The notes beneath the pieces are model-generated. The model was given only the letters and a program-made list of their open reading frames with translations. It was not told the origin of the DNA and did not search any database. Shown in pieces: positions 32,925-42,048 of a stretch of 64,000 nt of DNA (positions are counted from its first letter, which is position 1; the number at the start of each line of letters is the position of its first letter). The stretch lies in NCBI RefSeq assembly GCF_900770955.1, contig NZ_CAAGLX010000007.1, positions 1-64,000 on the forward strand, read 5' to 3'. A program made the translations under genes and the position numbers. Source of the stretch: an uncultured Phascolarctobacterium sp. GTDB lineage: Bacteria > Bacillota > Negativicutes > Acidaminococcales > Acidaminococcaceae.

Positions 32925-34103
32925 ATGAAATTCGCAACACGTATGGAGCGTATGCAAGCTTCTGAAATCCGCGAGCTGTTAAAATTAACTGCTCAGCCTG
33001 ATATTATTTCCTTTGCCGGCGGTCTGCCTGCACCGGAGCTGTTCCCTGTAGAAGAAATTGCCAAGGTTTCTCATGACCTGGTACTGAAGGAAGGTCGTCA
33101 GCTGCTGCAATATGCAACTACCGAAGGCCGTCCGTCTTTGCGTGCAAAAATTGCTAAACGCATGGCTGATAAATATCACACCAATGTTGATCCTGATGAC
33201 ATTTTGATTACTACCGGCTCTCAGCAATGCCTGGACTTCGCCGGCAAGCTGTTCCTGGATCCCGGTGACGTTGTTCTTTGCGAAAGCCCGTCCTACCTCG
33301 GCGCTCTGAACGCATTCAATGCTTACCAACCTAAATTTGTTGAGGTTCCGACCGATAACGGCGGCTTGATTCCGGAAGAGCTGGACAAAATTCTGGAAAG
33401 CACTCCGAACTGCAAATTTATCTATGTAATTCCTGACTTCCAAAATCCGACCGGCCGTACCTGGTCTATGGAACGCCGTCAAAAATTCATGGAAGTTGTT
33501 AACAAACACAACCTGCCGGTACTCGAAGATAATCCGTACGGCGAACTGCGCTATGAAGGCACTATTCTGCCGTCCTTGAAATCTTTGGATACCAAAGGTT
33601 TGGTTATGTTCCTGGGCACCTTCTCCAAAATCTTCTGCCCGGGCCTGCGTCTTGGCTGGATTGCTGCAGAGCACAGCCTGCTGAGCGAGTTTGTTAAAAT
33701 CAAACAAAGCGCTGACCTGCATACCTCTAACTTTGACCAAGGCGTTGCAGATGCATATATGGAACAATATGATTTGGATGAGCACGTTAAAGAAATCGTT
33801 GCACTGTACAAACATCGTCGCGATCTGATTCTTGAATCCATGGATAAATACTTCCCGGCAGGCACCGAATGGACTCATCCGGAAGGCGGCCTGTTCCTGT
33901 GGCTGACCTTCCCTGAAGGCGTAAGCGCACGTAAAGTATTCAACAAATGCATCGAGATGAAGGTTGCCGGTGTTATCGGTGATGCCTTCTATCCGAACCA
34001 AAAGACTGACCGCAGCATGCGTATCAACTACTCTAACATGCCGGATGACCGCATTGTTGAAGGTATCCAACGCATGGCAAAAGCAATCAAAGAGTGCATG
34101 TAA
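32925..34103 (+). CDS. PLP-dependent class I/II aminotransferase (2-aminoadipate/aromatic type)
   Basis: Fold-type I aminotransferase (392 aa) of the LysN/ARO8-like group: DIISFAGGLPAPELFP, LQYATTEGRPSLRAKIA, ITTGSQQCLDFAGKLFLDPGD, IYVIPDFQNPTG (PLP-stacking Asn/Pro region), EDNPYGELRY, LGTFSKIFCPGLRLGWI with the PLP Lys, and MRINYSNM (carboxylate Arg). Substrate could be aromatic amino acids, 2-aminoadipate or branched-chain keto acids. Codon choice is strongly biased (CTG, GGC, AAC, TTC), more than in neighbours, suggesting high expression. ATG at 32925 with GAGAGG upstream; own promoter and terminator. Confidence 0.9.
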   Translation: MKFATRMERMQASEIRELLKLTAQPDIISFAGGLPAPELFPVEEIAKVSHDLVLKEGRQLLQYATTEGRPSLRAKIAKRMADKYHTNVDPDDILITTGSQQCLDFAGKLFLDPGDVVLCESPSYLGALNAFNAYQPKFVEVPTDNGGLIPEELDKILESTPNCKFIYVIPDFQNPTGRTWSMERRQKFMEVVNKHNLPVLEDNPYGELRYEGTILPSLKSLDTKGLVMFLGTFSKIFCPGLRLGWIAAEHSLLSEFVKIKQSADLHTSNFDQGVADAYMEQYDLDEHVKEIVALYKHRRDLILESMDKYFPAGTEWTHPEGGLFLWLTFPEGVSARKVFNKCIEMKVAGVIGDAFYPNQKTDRSMRINYSNMPDDRIVEGIQRMAKAIKECM

Positions 34104-34150
34104 TTCTTTGACGGCTTAAGCTGTTTTGCTGATTTCCTAGAAAAAATTAA

Positions 34151-34184
34151 CCCCTGCAGGATTTTTCTTGCAGGGGTATTTTGT
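34151..34184 (+). terminator. Terminator between convergent genes
   Basis: CCCCTGCA / TGCAGGGG with TATTTTGT after it; serves the aminotransferase gene. Confidence 0.75.
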
Positions 34185-34196
34185 ATGTATTTTGTT

Positions 34197-35282
34197 TTAG
34201 GCTTTGGCAGCCTTGAAGGTTCTTTCAAACAGAATGTATAAAACTCCGGCAGCCTCATCGCTGAATTTAAAGATGCTGTTGCTACCATCGGTGTGATGGA
34301 AGGTTACTATGTTGATGCCGTCAAAATCAGCACCGCTGAGAACGCTGAGCGGGATATGGAAGGCATTTTTCTTACCAATGTAAACTAAACGCTGGTTGGT
34401 AAGGAAGAACATACCCAGCTCTTCGATAATAGTCATTTCCTCAGTAAATTTGGGATGCTCGATTTTTTCGCCCTTGAAGGCAACAGTTTCATCAATGCGG
34501 AATTTGCGTGTCAGCTCATAGTAGTTGTCTTCGCGTTCTACCATTTTGTTTTGGCAGAGGCCGCAGTTAGTATAGGCGTGGCAGATTTCACCCGGGTTGA
34601 GCGGGAAGGCATCCTGCTTGATATCGCCTAAAGGCATATGTTCTGCATTCCACAGGCTGCGGTATTTTTCCAAAGCGCTGACGATATTATTCTTTAATTC
34701 GTAGGGGATATCCAGTGTTGCGCAGTCAGTACGCAGGGCAGCTTCTTCTTCCGGAGTATAGCGCTGTGCGTTGCTGATTTCATCAAACTTCAGGTTGAAG
34801 TGTGCCTGGAAAACCTGCTTACGCATGGAAAGGCTGTCTTCGTAGTCATAGCCGAACAACTCATTCAATTGTTTGATATCCAGCTTTTCGGTGCCTGCAA
34901 GCAAATCGCGGCAGCGGACAAAATAGGCAGCTGTTTTTGCTGCCTTATCAGCCTGCTTCACCAGATGCGGCGGCAGCTCCAAAATTTCTGCTAAGTGTGC
35001 AAGCTGTGCCCAAAGGCTGTCTTCCTTAGTCTGTACTTCGGTAAAGATAACATCTGCCAGCTTGCGGTAAATGCCGCTGCGTTGGTTGAAATTTTCATCA
35101 TTGAATTTTACACCCCATTTTTTCAGGGCATGATGTACATCATCAGCACTGACTGCTAAAGCGTCTGGTGCCGCAGCCAATAGATTGTTGAGCTCCTTCC
35201 AGCCGTTTTCAGTCGGCTTACTGCCGAACATTTTTGATAAAAAGCCGCATTCTTCTAATTCTTGCATGCTATATGGTTTCAA
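34197..35282 (-). CDS. Hypothetical protein with C-terminal PH/GRAM-like domain
   Basis: Unassigned 361-residue protein. Residues 1-220 are predicted mostly helical and charged without a known motif. Two CxxC-like sites occur in TNCGLCQNKM (about 240). The last 90 residues (FKGEKIEHPKF...ELGMFFLTNQRLVYIGKKNAFHIPLSVLSG) match the pattern of bacterial PH/GRAM domains, in which 'lTNxRLvfig' is the core strand-turn. No signal peptide or membrane segment, so probably cytoplasmic. Start chosen at TTG 35282, nine bases after AAAGGAGA; a GTG at 35291 abuts that site and an ATG at 35267 is another option. A small hairpin CAGGCC/GGCCTG lies just upstream of the ribosome site. Confidence 0.75.
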   Translation of the reverse strand: MKPYSMQELEECGFLSKMFGSKPTENGWKELNNLLAAAPDALAVSADDVHHALKKWGVKFNDENFNQRSGIYRKLADVIFTEVQTKEDSLWAQLAHLAEILELPPHLVKQADKAAKTAAYFVRCRDLLAGTEKLDIKQLNELFGYDYEDSLSMRKQVFQAHFNLKFDEISNAQRYTPEEEAALRTDCATLDIPYELKNNIVSALEKYRSLWNAEHMPLGDIKQDAFPLNPGEICHAYTNCGLCQNKMVEREDNYYELTRKFRIDETVAFKGEKIEHPKFTEEMTIIEELGMFFLTNQRLVYIGKKNAFHIPLSVLSGADFDGINIVTFHHTDGSNSIFKFSDEAAGVLYILFERTFKAAKA

Positions 35283-35507
35283 ATTCTGCACTCTCCTTTA
35301 CAGGCCAAAGGCCTGCATTTTTATTTTACGCTAATAAAGTTGTCGGCGGATTAATTTATCGCTAACAATACGAATTTAATCTAAACAATATTATACGCTA
35401 AAAGTGCATCTATTGTCTAGAAAGAAAAAACTTCGCCATTTATCTGCTGTGACTATCTGCTTGCGTTGTGTTATAATAGCAATTAGAAGAGATGAGAGGG
35501 AGATAAA

Positions 35508-36746
35508 ATGTCTATACAAGCTTTTACTTCTAACAATAAGGGCAGCTGGAAGGCGAACTTGCCGGTGCTGTGGCTGGGAGTGTTTTTGTGTTGTGCCAGC
35601 TATACAATGTGCATACCGTTTTTGCCTGTATATCTGCTGCGCGAGCTGCATGTTGCTCAGCCTGATGTAAACTTTTGGGCAGGCATCACCTTTGCCGTAA
35701 CCTTTATGGGTTCTGCCGTGATGGCACCCTATTGGGGCGCTCTGGCTGACCATGTGGGGCAGAGAAAGATGGCAATTCGCGCCGGCTACGGTTTGGCGCT
35801 GACTTATTTTCTTACCGGCGTTTGTCAGGATGTCTATCAGCTGTTAATAGTGCGTATCGTGTGCGGTGTTGTTGCCGGCTTTGTGCCTGCCTGCATGTCC
35901 ATGGCGTCTTCGTCATTACCGGAGGAGCGCATGGGCTGGGGCATGGGCCTGATGCAGACTGCGGTAGCCAGCGGCACCATCATGGGACCGTTAATGGGCG
36001 GTTATCTGAGCAGCTGGTTTGGCATGCGTGCTTCGTTTTATGTAGGCAGCTTTGCCTTGTTTATTGCTACAAGTGCCGTAGTATTCATTGTCAAGGATAT
36101 GTCCGTGCTGAATAAGGGCGCGCGTGAAGCGAGCAATCTGCTGGCGGATTTAAAGAGAGCCTTGCATAACAAGGGATTGCTGTATATTATGGCCATGTTT
36201 TTTGTAGTGCAGACCTGCGTGATGCTGATTCAGCCGTTGATTACCTTATATGTAGGCGAGCTGATGCACGATATGGGTGATGCTGCGATTAAGATGTCCG
36301 GTGTAATTTTCTCGCTGTCTGGTATTACCGGTATTTTGGCAGCACCGTTTTGGGGAAAACGCGGACAACGCTTCGGTTATGTACGTGTTTTCTGCATTGT
36401 AACCTTTATTGCCGGCTTCATTAATCTTTTCCAGGTATTTATCAACACTGTCTGGCAGTTTGCGGCCATCCAGTTTGTTTACGGTTTGTTCCTGGCAGGC
36501 GCTGTACCGAATATTAATGCTAATCTGACGCGTGTTACCGCTGCCAATATGCGTGGCAAGGCCTTTGGCCTGGTGACGAGTGCGCAGCAGTTTGGCGGTG
36601 TCGTGGGACCGCTTGTCGGCGGTGCCTTGGGCAGCTTTATGAGCTCGCGTTATGTGCTTGTCTTTGCCGGCTGCGTGCTTATGAGCGTAGCAGTGTACTC
36701 TTATTTTGCGCATGTGCGTGGAGTGGAGCAGGATGCTGCAAGCTAA
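35508..36746 (+). CDS. MFS transporter, drug efflux type
   Basis: Twelve-TM major facilitator (412 aa) resembling MdtG/TetA-type proton-drug antiporters. Motif A-like APYWGALADHVGQRKM between TM2 and TM3, RIVCGVVAGFVPACMSMAS, motif C-like SGTIMGPLMGGYLSSWFGMR in TM5, and a second-half motif FWGKRGQRFGYVRV. Substrate unknown. RBS GAGGGAG. Monocistronic; ends at a terminator shared with the convergent peptidase gene. Confidence 0.88.
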   Translation: MSIQAFTSNNKGSWKANLPVLWLGVFLCCASYTMCIPFLPVYLLRELHVAQPDVNFWAGITFAVTFMGSAVMAPYWGALADHVGQRKMAIRAGYGLALTYFLTGVCQDVYQLLIVRIVCGVVAGFVPACMSMASSSLPEERMGWGMGLMQTAVASGTIMGPLMGGYLSSWFGMRASFYVGSFALFIATSAVVFIVKDMSVLNKGAREASNLLADLKRALHNKGLLYIMAMFFVVQTCVMLIQPLITLYVGELMHDMGDAAIKMSGVIFSLSGITGILAAPFWGKRGQRFGYVRVFCIVTFIAGFINLFQVFINTVWQFAAIQFVYGLFLAGAVPNINANLTRVTAANMRGKAFGLVTSAQQFGGVVGPLVGGALGSFMSSRYVLVFAGCVLMSVAVYSYFAHVRGVEQDAAS

Positions 36747-36770
36747 AAGTTTATACATATTAAATAAAAG

Positions 36771-36810
36771 ACCGTTGCTGCATGCAAAATGCGGCAACGG
36801 TTTTGTTTTG
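36771..36810. terminator. Bidirectional terminator
   Basis: ACCGTTGCTGCAT / ATGCGGCAACGGT, one mismatch, T-rich on the plus side and A-rich on the other side, so usable by both convergent genes. Confidence 0.8.
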
Positions 36811-36833
36811 GAAAAAACATTATGAAACGTTTT

Positions 36834-37580
36834 TTAATCTTTGGGTTTAGCTGTCAGCCATTGACGTTTTTGCTCACTTTGCGGGAAAAGCTGGTGGTCA
36901 AACCACATATAGAAGAAGCGCTCGGCCGGCACAATGCTGTAGCCGTCCTGCAGATGGTCGGTGGTGTCATAGGGGTCAGCCATGATAAGCACATCATCAC
37001 TTTGGTGTGCAGTGCCCATGCTGTCGTAACCGATGATGACACGCCAGTGTCCGCCCCAATCAACGTTTTCTACAATAATAGGAGTGTTGTTTTTAAGATT
37101 GCTATCGACAAATTTAAGGAAATCCTTATAGCTGTCGGGAGTTTTATCTTTGGCGGAGAAATGGACCTCCCAACCGATTTTTTCAAAATAGTGTACCATA
37201 CCTTTGGTGTTGGTGCCGACTGTTTTGCTGCTGCCCATAATTTTGGCAACGGCCAGCTCATCATCAAGCGTTTGTCCTTTGTAATATTTTACAACCATAT
37301 TCGCAGCGGCCGGACCGCAGGTATAATGAGTTATTTGCTGCGTGGTGGCAAATTTCGGCAGAATTGTCAGATGGTCATTGGATTGCATATTATAAAAATC
37401 CGGATGCTTAAAATAAGGCGAATCCTTGATATCGTGCTTGCCTGCAAACTGAGCGGCACCGGCTATCGGTGTGCTGCCGGGTGTGCCTATAGGCATGGGG
37501 GATTGCTGCAAAAGATAATTAAGACCGCCTAAAATTACTAGCAGGCAAACAATGGCTGTTAAAATGCGTTTTGTTTTCAT
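36834..37580 (-). CDS. Membrane-anchored C39-like cysteine peptidase
   Basis: Secreted or membrane-tethered papain-fold protein (248 aa). N-terminal signal/TM segment (ILTAIVCLLVILGGLNYLL). Catalytic Cys in THYTCGPAAANMVVKYY (about residue 86-88), His in WGGHWRVIIGYD (about 178) and Asp in MADPYDTTD. This is the C39_2 layout, also seen in non-ABC linked murein or bacteriocin-processing peptidases. No ABC transporter adjacent, so not a bacteriocin exporter domain. It overlaps the upstream cca gene by 4 bases, hence co-transcribed with it. Confidence 0.83.
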   Translation of the reverse strand: MKTKRILTAIVCLLVILGGLNYLLQQSPMPIGTPGSTPIAGAAQFAGKHDIKDSPYFKHPDFYNMQSNDHLTILPKFATTQQITHYTCGPAAANMVVKYYKGQTLDDELAVAKIMGSSKTVGTNTKGMVHYFEKIGWEVHFSAKDKTPDSYKDFLKFVDSNLKNNTPIIVENVDWGGHWRVIIGYDSMGTAHQSDDVLIMADPYDTTDHLQDGYSIVPAERFFYMWFDHQLFPQSEQKRQWLTAKPKD

Positions 37581-39097
37581 ATGTTGTCTCCTGAACTGAT
37601 TGTAGCTTTGCGCTTTTGATGCTTATGGACTGCTGTGAGCAGAGCGTTTTTTTCGTTTGGCAGATTGCCTGACTGCACGCGTTCCAACAGGTAGGATAAA
37701 ATAATTTTGATTTCAGGCTGAGAAACAATTTGCAGCAGCTCGCGTCCGCTGACAGCAAGATCCTTGGTGCATACGGGCATGCGTGTGCGTACCAGCTCCA
37801 CAACCTGACGGCCTAAAAGACGTCCTTCGGCCATCAGCTGTTCGTTTTCGCGGGCGTGGGTTGCGCCCATATCCGCAAGAAAAACTTCAACCAGCAGTTT
37901 GTAGGCCTGCGTCAGCTCTGCCTGCGTGCGGAAGCCGGAATTAGCAGCTTCGCTGCGCACCCAGCGCAGCAGGGTGCGCTCACCAGTGAGCAGCATAGGC
38001 GCGAAGCGCATATGCTGCGCTACCAGCCAGGTTACCAGATGTACAAAGCTGTTGTTATAGCCAAGGCGTGTCAGGATAGCCTTAGCCATTTTAGCGCTTT
38101 CTGCTTCGTGGCCGGGATCGCTTGGCTGTCCTTCCTTGTTCAGCTTGCGGACATTTGGCAAGCCCTTGCCTAAATCGTGCAATACCAGCGCCCAGCGGAT
38201 AGCTAAATCACGCGGACTGTTGTCTATGGCCAGCAATGTGTGTTCCCAGGTGTCATATAAATGGAAGCGGGGATTTTGGTGCAGTCCTAAAAGGTGCAAT
38301 GCTTCCGGTAGAATAGGTACAATAGTTTCGCTGCCGTTTTCGCGGACATGGCAGCTTGCACCCAAAAGGCCTGTTGCCATCATCAGCATTAAGCCCTTGC
38401 CTGCATACTTGGCGGTAATGAGCTTTTCCAGCTCCTTGCGCACACGCTCCAGCGAAAGTCCGGTGCAGCGTTCAACCGGAAAGCTGCAGCCGTGTGGCAG
38501 AAAGTAGGGCGTATCAGGCGCTCCGCAGGCAGGCACTGCTTCGCAGCCTGCCTGCTCGTAGGTAAAGCCAAGCTGTGCCGCAAAGCGGCAGGCGCGCAGC
38601 ATACGCAGTGCGTCCTCATGAAAGCGTGTATTGGCGTCACCCACGGTACGTAAAATTTTCTGCTGCAAATCCTGTTTGCCGCCAAAGTAATCATATAAGG
38701 TGCCGTCAAGAGACAGCGCCATAGCGTTGACTGTAAAATCACGGCGGCTCAAATCCTCACGCAGGCTGTTGCAAAACCAGGTTGCGGCAGGACGGTGCAT
38801 ATCGTCATCATTATAGCGTTCACCGCGGAAGGTTGTTACTTCGGTAGCAACGCCGTCGATAACAATGACTACGCAACCGAAATTGTGGCCTAATTGGTCA
38901 ACGGTTTTCCATCCCTGTTGGCTGCAAACTGCCAAAACCTGCTCAGGCAGAGCATTGGTAGTAATATCGTAATCATCGGGTGACTTACCCAAAAGCAGGT
39001 CACGCACGGCGCCGCCGACGAGATAGGCTTCATAGCCGGCAGCGTTTAAAGCAGACAATATTTTTTTTGTATAACTGGGAAAAAATAAATCAGGCAT
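37577..39097 (-). CDS. cca: CCA tRNA nucleotidyltransferase with HD domain
   Basis: Adds or repairs the 3' CCA of tRNA (506 aa). Nucleotidyltransferase core GGAVRDLLLGKSPDDYDITT with the DxD metal site, RRDFTVNAMALSLDG, and ALRMLRACRFAAQLG of the neck; then an HD domain (DTWEHTLLAIDN, LVLHDLGKG, HEAESAKMAKAIL). The HD domain may give phosphatase/phosphodiesterase activity as in other bacterial enzymes. Residues about 185-215 hold a Cys-rich insert (CEAVPACGAPDTPYFLPHGC) that is not typical. Coupled to the peptidase gene downstream. Confidence 0.92.
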   Translation of the reverse strand: MPDLFFPSYTKKILSALNAAGYEAYLVGGAVRDLLLGKSPDDYDITTNALPEQVLAVCSQQGWKTVDQLGHNFGCVVIVIDGVATEVTTFRGERYNDDDMHRPAATWFCNSLREDLSRRDFTVNAMALSLDGTLYDYFGGKQDLQQKILRTVGDANTRFHEDALRMLRACRFAAQLGFTYEQAGCEAVPACGAPDTPYFLPHGCSFPVERCTGLSLERVRKELEKLITAKYAGKGLMLMMATGLLGASCHVRENGSETIVPILPEALHLLGLHQNPRFHLYDTWEHTLLAIDNSPRDLAIRWALVLHDLGKGLPNVRKLNKEGQPSDPGHEAESAKMAKAILTRLGYNNSFVHLVTWLVAQHMRFAPMLLTGERTLLRWVRSEAANSGFRTQAELTQAYKLLVEVFLADMGATHARENEQLMAEGRLLGRQVVELVRTRMPVCTKDLAVSGRELLQIVSQPEIKIILSYLLERVQSGNLPNEKNALLTAVHKHQKRKATISSGDNI

Positions 39098-39118
39098 TTT
39101 ACAAATCTCCTGCCTAGC

Positions 39119-39970
39119 TTAGTATTCGATACCATCGTCCTTGAGGCGGTATTCTACATTAATACCGAAATACTCCCAAAGAATTTCCTTAAGCTCGGCA
39201 CCGGTGTTGATTTTATAGCGGTACTTTACGCGACCGCCCAAATAAAACTTTAAATAGTTACCGCGAATTGTAATATTGCAGTCCTCGCGGAAAATAGACA
39301 GCTTTTTGCTTTTAATAAACGGTGAGTCGGGATGTGCGTCGCACCAGAAGCTGGCGGTAATAAAGTCCTTGTCTATCTGTGGCTCTTCAGTAAAGCCAAA
39401 GAGGCGTTTCCAGATTTTCCCGCGTTCCTTCTGCCAGAGCAGCCAGCCCCAAAATTCACTGCGGGTAAATTTGTATTGGCTGATGCCGTCGCTTTGAATC
39501 AGGCCTTCAGTAATTTCCAGCGGCACACGCGGGCTTTCGCTGTTCACGCCGACATCGGTAAGATAACGCTTATCGCCTAAAGCTACACACATTACGCGGT
39601 GGCGGCGCAGCTGGTAGGTTTCCATTTTATCGATAAAGCGGGCGGAATAGCTGGTTACATCAAAGCCCAGGGATTCCAAAAGCCAGTTGTAAAGTCCGTT
39701 CAGCTCAAAGCAGATGCCGCCGCGGTTGTGCATGATAACCTTATTGAACATATCCTGTCGTTTGAGCGAGGTAATTTTGCCGTTAAGACAGTCAAAATTT
39801 TCATAGGGGATATATTTGAGGTGTGCGTCCTGTAATTTAGTCAGGGCTACTAAATTAACAGCCGGTTCGAAATTGTTGAGCTGCAGTTTGCGCAGGTATT
39901 GTTGTATTTGCAGCTTCTTCATCGGCCGTCCGTTGATATCTGCATAATTTGGCAAAGCAATCATCTCCAT
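39119..39970 (-). CDS. Arylamine N-acetyltransferase
   Basis: Acetyl-CoA-dependent NAT-family enzyme (283 aa). The Cys-His-Asp triad is visible: Cys in NRGGICFELNGLYNWLLESLG (near residue 87), His in RRHRVMCVAL and Asp in RYLTDVGVNSE. PYENFDCLNG is the family N-terminal motif. May detoxify arylamines/hydrazines or act in amide synthesis; substrate not readable. Start uncertain: ATG 39970, 39964 and the ATG before KKLQIQQYL are all in frame and none has a good ribosome site. Confidence 0.87.
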   Translation of the reverse strand: MEMIALPNYADINGRPMKKLQIQQYLRKLQLNNFEPAVNLVALTKLQDAHLKYIPYENFDCLNGKITSLKRQDMFNKVIMHNRGGICFELNGLYNWLLESLGFDVTSYSARFIDKMETYQLRRHRVMCVALGDKRYLTDVGVNSESPRVPLEITEGLIQSDGISQYKFTRSEFWGWLLWQKERGKIWKRLFGFTEEPQIDKDFITASFWCDAHPDSPFIKSKKLSIFREDCNITIRGNYLKFYLGGRVKYRYKINTGAELKEILWEYFGINVEYRLKDDGIEY

Positions 39971-40294
39971 AACATAGTTTCACAGCGTTTTTACAGCTAT
40001 GAAAATTGTCTAATCTTCTCTCAATTATTTATTGTAACATTTATTTTGCAGGAAATAAACTACTTTGCTTTAAAGAGTACGAATAGCGTAGACTATATCT
40101 GTATCGAGGCGATAATAAAAAGACTATTCCTAGATGGAATAATTTTAATGCCAAACAAGAATAGGTAAAACAAAACTACTGTTTTACAAAGTAATTCCTA
40201 AGTGTTATTATATAAATGGTGAATCTGTTATATTTAATATTCCTGTTACTACACTCTCAATACACTCTCAAATAAATTTTTTTGGAGGTTTCCG
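39971..40294 (+). promoter_or_regulatory. Divergent intergenic region with permease promoter
   Basis: TTTACA (40183-40188), 17-base spacer, TATTAT (40206-40211) drives the MatC-like gene. A tandem 11-bp repeat TACACTCTCAA lies at 40250-40271, just before the ribosome site. The rest is AT-rich with no gene. Confidence 0.5.
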
Positions 40295-41542
40295 ATGGCT
40301 CTGTTATCATTAGGTTTTTTACTGCTGGCGATTATGCTTGGTTTTATCCGTAAGATGAATACGGGTTTGTTGTGCATAGCCTTTGCCTTGCTTTTGGGAC
40401 GTATGGCGGGCGTTAGTGATGCAGAAATTATCAAGGGCTTTAATGCTTCCTTATTTTTAATGCTGCTTGGCGTAACCTATTTGTTCAGCCTGGCACAGAT
40501 TAACGGCAGTCTGGATTTGCTGGCACAAAAGGTTATTTCCTTAGCAGGTAAGCGTGTGTATCTGATTCCCGTTATCATCTATGTGTTCTCAATCGTACTT
40601 GCTGCGCTGGGACCCGGTTCCGTGCCGACTATGGCGATAATGATGGTATTTTCTATGTCCTTGGCTGCAGAAATGAAAATCAGTCCTGTACTGCTTTCCA
40701 CGTTAACTGTTTTGGGATCATGCGCCGGAGGTTTATCTCCTCTCGCTGCTACCGGTATTATAGGTGCGAATCTGTGCGCAGAGTTTGGCTTGACCGGTAT
40801 TGAAAATGATTTCCTGATGAACGGCATTCTTTCATTTACAATCTATGCTGTGATTGTCTATGTTTTGCTGGGCGGCTACAAGCTGCGTTCTGCTGCAATG
40901 GAGCAGAAAAAAGAAGTCCCCTGCTTTAACAAAAAGCAGCTGATGACTATTGCCGGTATTGTGGCTATGGTGCTCATGGTTATGCTTTTGCGTATTAACG
41001 TCGGACTGGTCAGCTTCGCGGTGGCAGCTGTATTATCCTTCTTGCGCGTTTCTGATGAAACGAAGGCGATTAAACATATTCCCTGGAATACGCTGCTGCT
41101 GATTACCGGTGTGGGTGTTTTGATGCAGCTGATTATAGATCTTGGCGGCATTAAGGTGCTTTCTGATATACTCGTTTCTTTGATGAGCGTAAAGAGTGCC
41201 GCGGCTGTCATGGGTCTTACCTCCGGCATTATGAGCTGGTTCAGCTCCAGCAGCGGTGTTGTTATGCCTACGCTGCTGCCGACTGTGCCGCATGTTGCCC
41301 AGCAGCTTGGCGGTGTGAATCAGGTAGAGCTGGCATCGTCTATTACAACAATTTCGCATGTCGCTGCTATCAGCCCGCTTTCTACAGGCGGTGCATTGGC
41401 GCTAGCGGCTTATGCTTCGGCAGCTGATGCCAATCAGAAGCAGCAGCAGAATCTGTTTATGAAAATGTTCGGCGTTTCAGCGCTGGGCGTTTCCGTGTTG
41501 TGTGTTTTCTCTTATTTCGGCATGTTCCATTGGCTGCTGTGA
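40295..41542 (+). CDS. Dicarboxylate/malonate carrier, MatC-like permease
   Basis: Polytopic membrane protein (415 aa) of the IT/ArsB-NhaD superfamily with an N-terminal MatC_N-type half. About ten to twelve hydrophobic segments; paired re-entrant motifs ALGPGSVPTMAIMM (about 110) and SSSSGVVMPTLLPTVPHVA (about 330), and SPLAATGIIGA and SPLSTGGALAL, the repeats typical of this superfamily. Substrate likely a di- or monocarboxylate such as malonate or succinate; not certain. RBS TGGAGG. Own promoter and terminator. Confidence 0.83.
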   Translation: MALLSLGFLLLAIMLGFIRKMNTGLLCIAFALLLGRMAGVSDAEIIKGFNASLFLMLLGVTYLFSLAQINGSLDLLAQKVISLAGKRVYLIPVIIYVFSIVLAALGPGSVPTMAIMMVFSMSLAAEMKISPVLLSTLTVLGSCAGGLSPLAATGIIGANLCAEFGLTGIENDFLMNGILSFTIYAVIVYVLLGGYKLRSAAMEQKKEVPCFNKKQLMTIAGIVAMVLMVMLLRINVGLVSFAVAAVLSFLRVSDETKAIKHIPWNTLLLITGVGVLMQLIIDLGGIKVLSDILVSLMSVKSAAAVMGLTSGIMSWFSSSSGVVMPTLLPTVPHVAQQLGGVNQVELASSITTISHVAAISPLSTGGALALAAYASAADANQKQQQNLFMKMFGVSALGVSVLCVFSYFGMFHWLL

Positions 41543-41568
41543 GCTAAAAATTTTATAATAATCTTTCG

Positions 41569-41607
41569 GTCTTCGTGCATATTCAGATATGTGCGAAGAC
41601 TTTTTTT
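41569..41607 (+). terminator. Terminator of the MatC-like gene
   Basis: GTCTTCG-TGCATAT / ATATGTG-CGAAGAC with T7. Confidence 0.85.
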
Positions 41608-41681
41608 GGAAAATCATTTCAAATTGATTGCAGCGTGCATTCATTAATAAATTGGGAGTAAACGCACGTTGATCATAGCAC

Positions 41682-41730
41682 AAAAAGCCGCCGGCTCAGA
41701 GAACAATCTCCTGAATCGGCGGCTTTTTGT
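41682..41730 (-). terminator. Terminator of azlCD
   Basis: AAAAAGCCGCCG / CGGCGGCTTTTT; symmetrical, so it also protects the plus strand. Confidence 0.8.
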
Positions 41731-41733
41731 GTC

Positions 41734-42045
41734 TTACGGCACCATGATAAATTCTGTTATAAACACCACTGCACAGCAGCAGCAAGCCACATGAAAAAGG
41801 CTCATGCCGCGCCAGGCGGTGGCAACGCCGACGCCTAGGGCAAGCGCACCTGCAACAGGAGTTTGTGTTTCCTGCAGAATTGCAGGAAACGTCATTACTG
41901 CGAGCGTCGTGTAGGGGACATAATATAAAAACGAACGGATGAAGGGTTGTTTTATTTCCTTACGGATGAGTGTAAGAGGAAGCACGCGGATCGCGTAAGT
42001 AATAAGTGCCATTACGGCAATATAAATGTAAATATTGTGTTCCAT
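41734..42045 (-). CDS. azlD: Branched-chain amino-acid export subunit AzlD
   Basis: Small four-TM partner (103 aa) of AzlC. Seen: IAVMALITYAIRVLPLTLIRK (conserved first-helix RxxPxxL), YVPYTTLAVMTFPAILQ and a C-terminal TM with CCCC. With AzlC it forms the LIV-E type exporter for leucine, isoleucine and valine. Three bases separate it from azlC, same operon. Confidence 0.9.
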   Translation of the reverse strand: MEHNIYIYIAVMALITYAIRVLPLTLIRKEIKQPFIRSFLYYVPYTTLAVMTFPAILQETQTPVAGALALGVGVATAWRGMSLFHVACCCCAVVFITEFIMVP

Positions 42046-42048
42046 CTG

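Noticed and set aside
32985..34070. 361-codon minus-strand ORF opposite the aminotransferase
   Set aside because: Antisense shadow caused by strong codon bias of the real gene.
36789..37532. 247-codon plus-strand ORF opposite the C39-like peptidase
   Set aside because: The peptidase strand carries the catalytic motifs and signal sequence; this frame has none.
40250..40271. CRISPR-like repeat (tandem TACACTCTCAA)
   Set aside because: Only two 11-bp units with no spacers; no CRISPR array or cas gene seen in the window.
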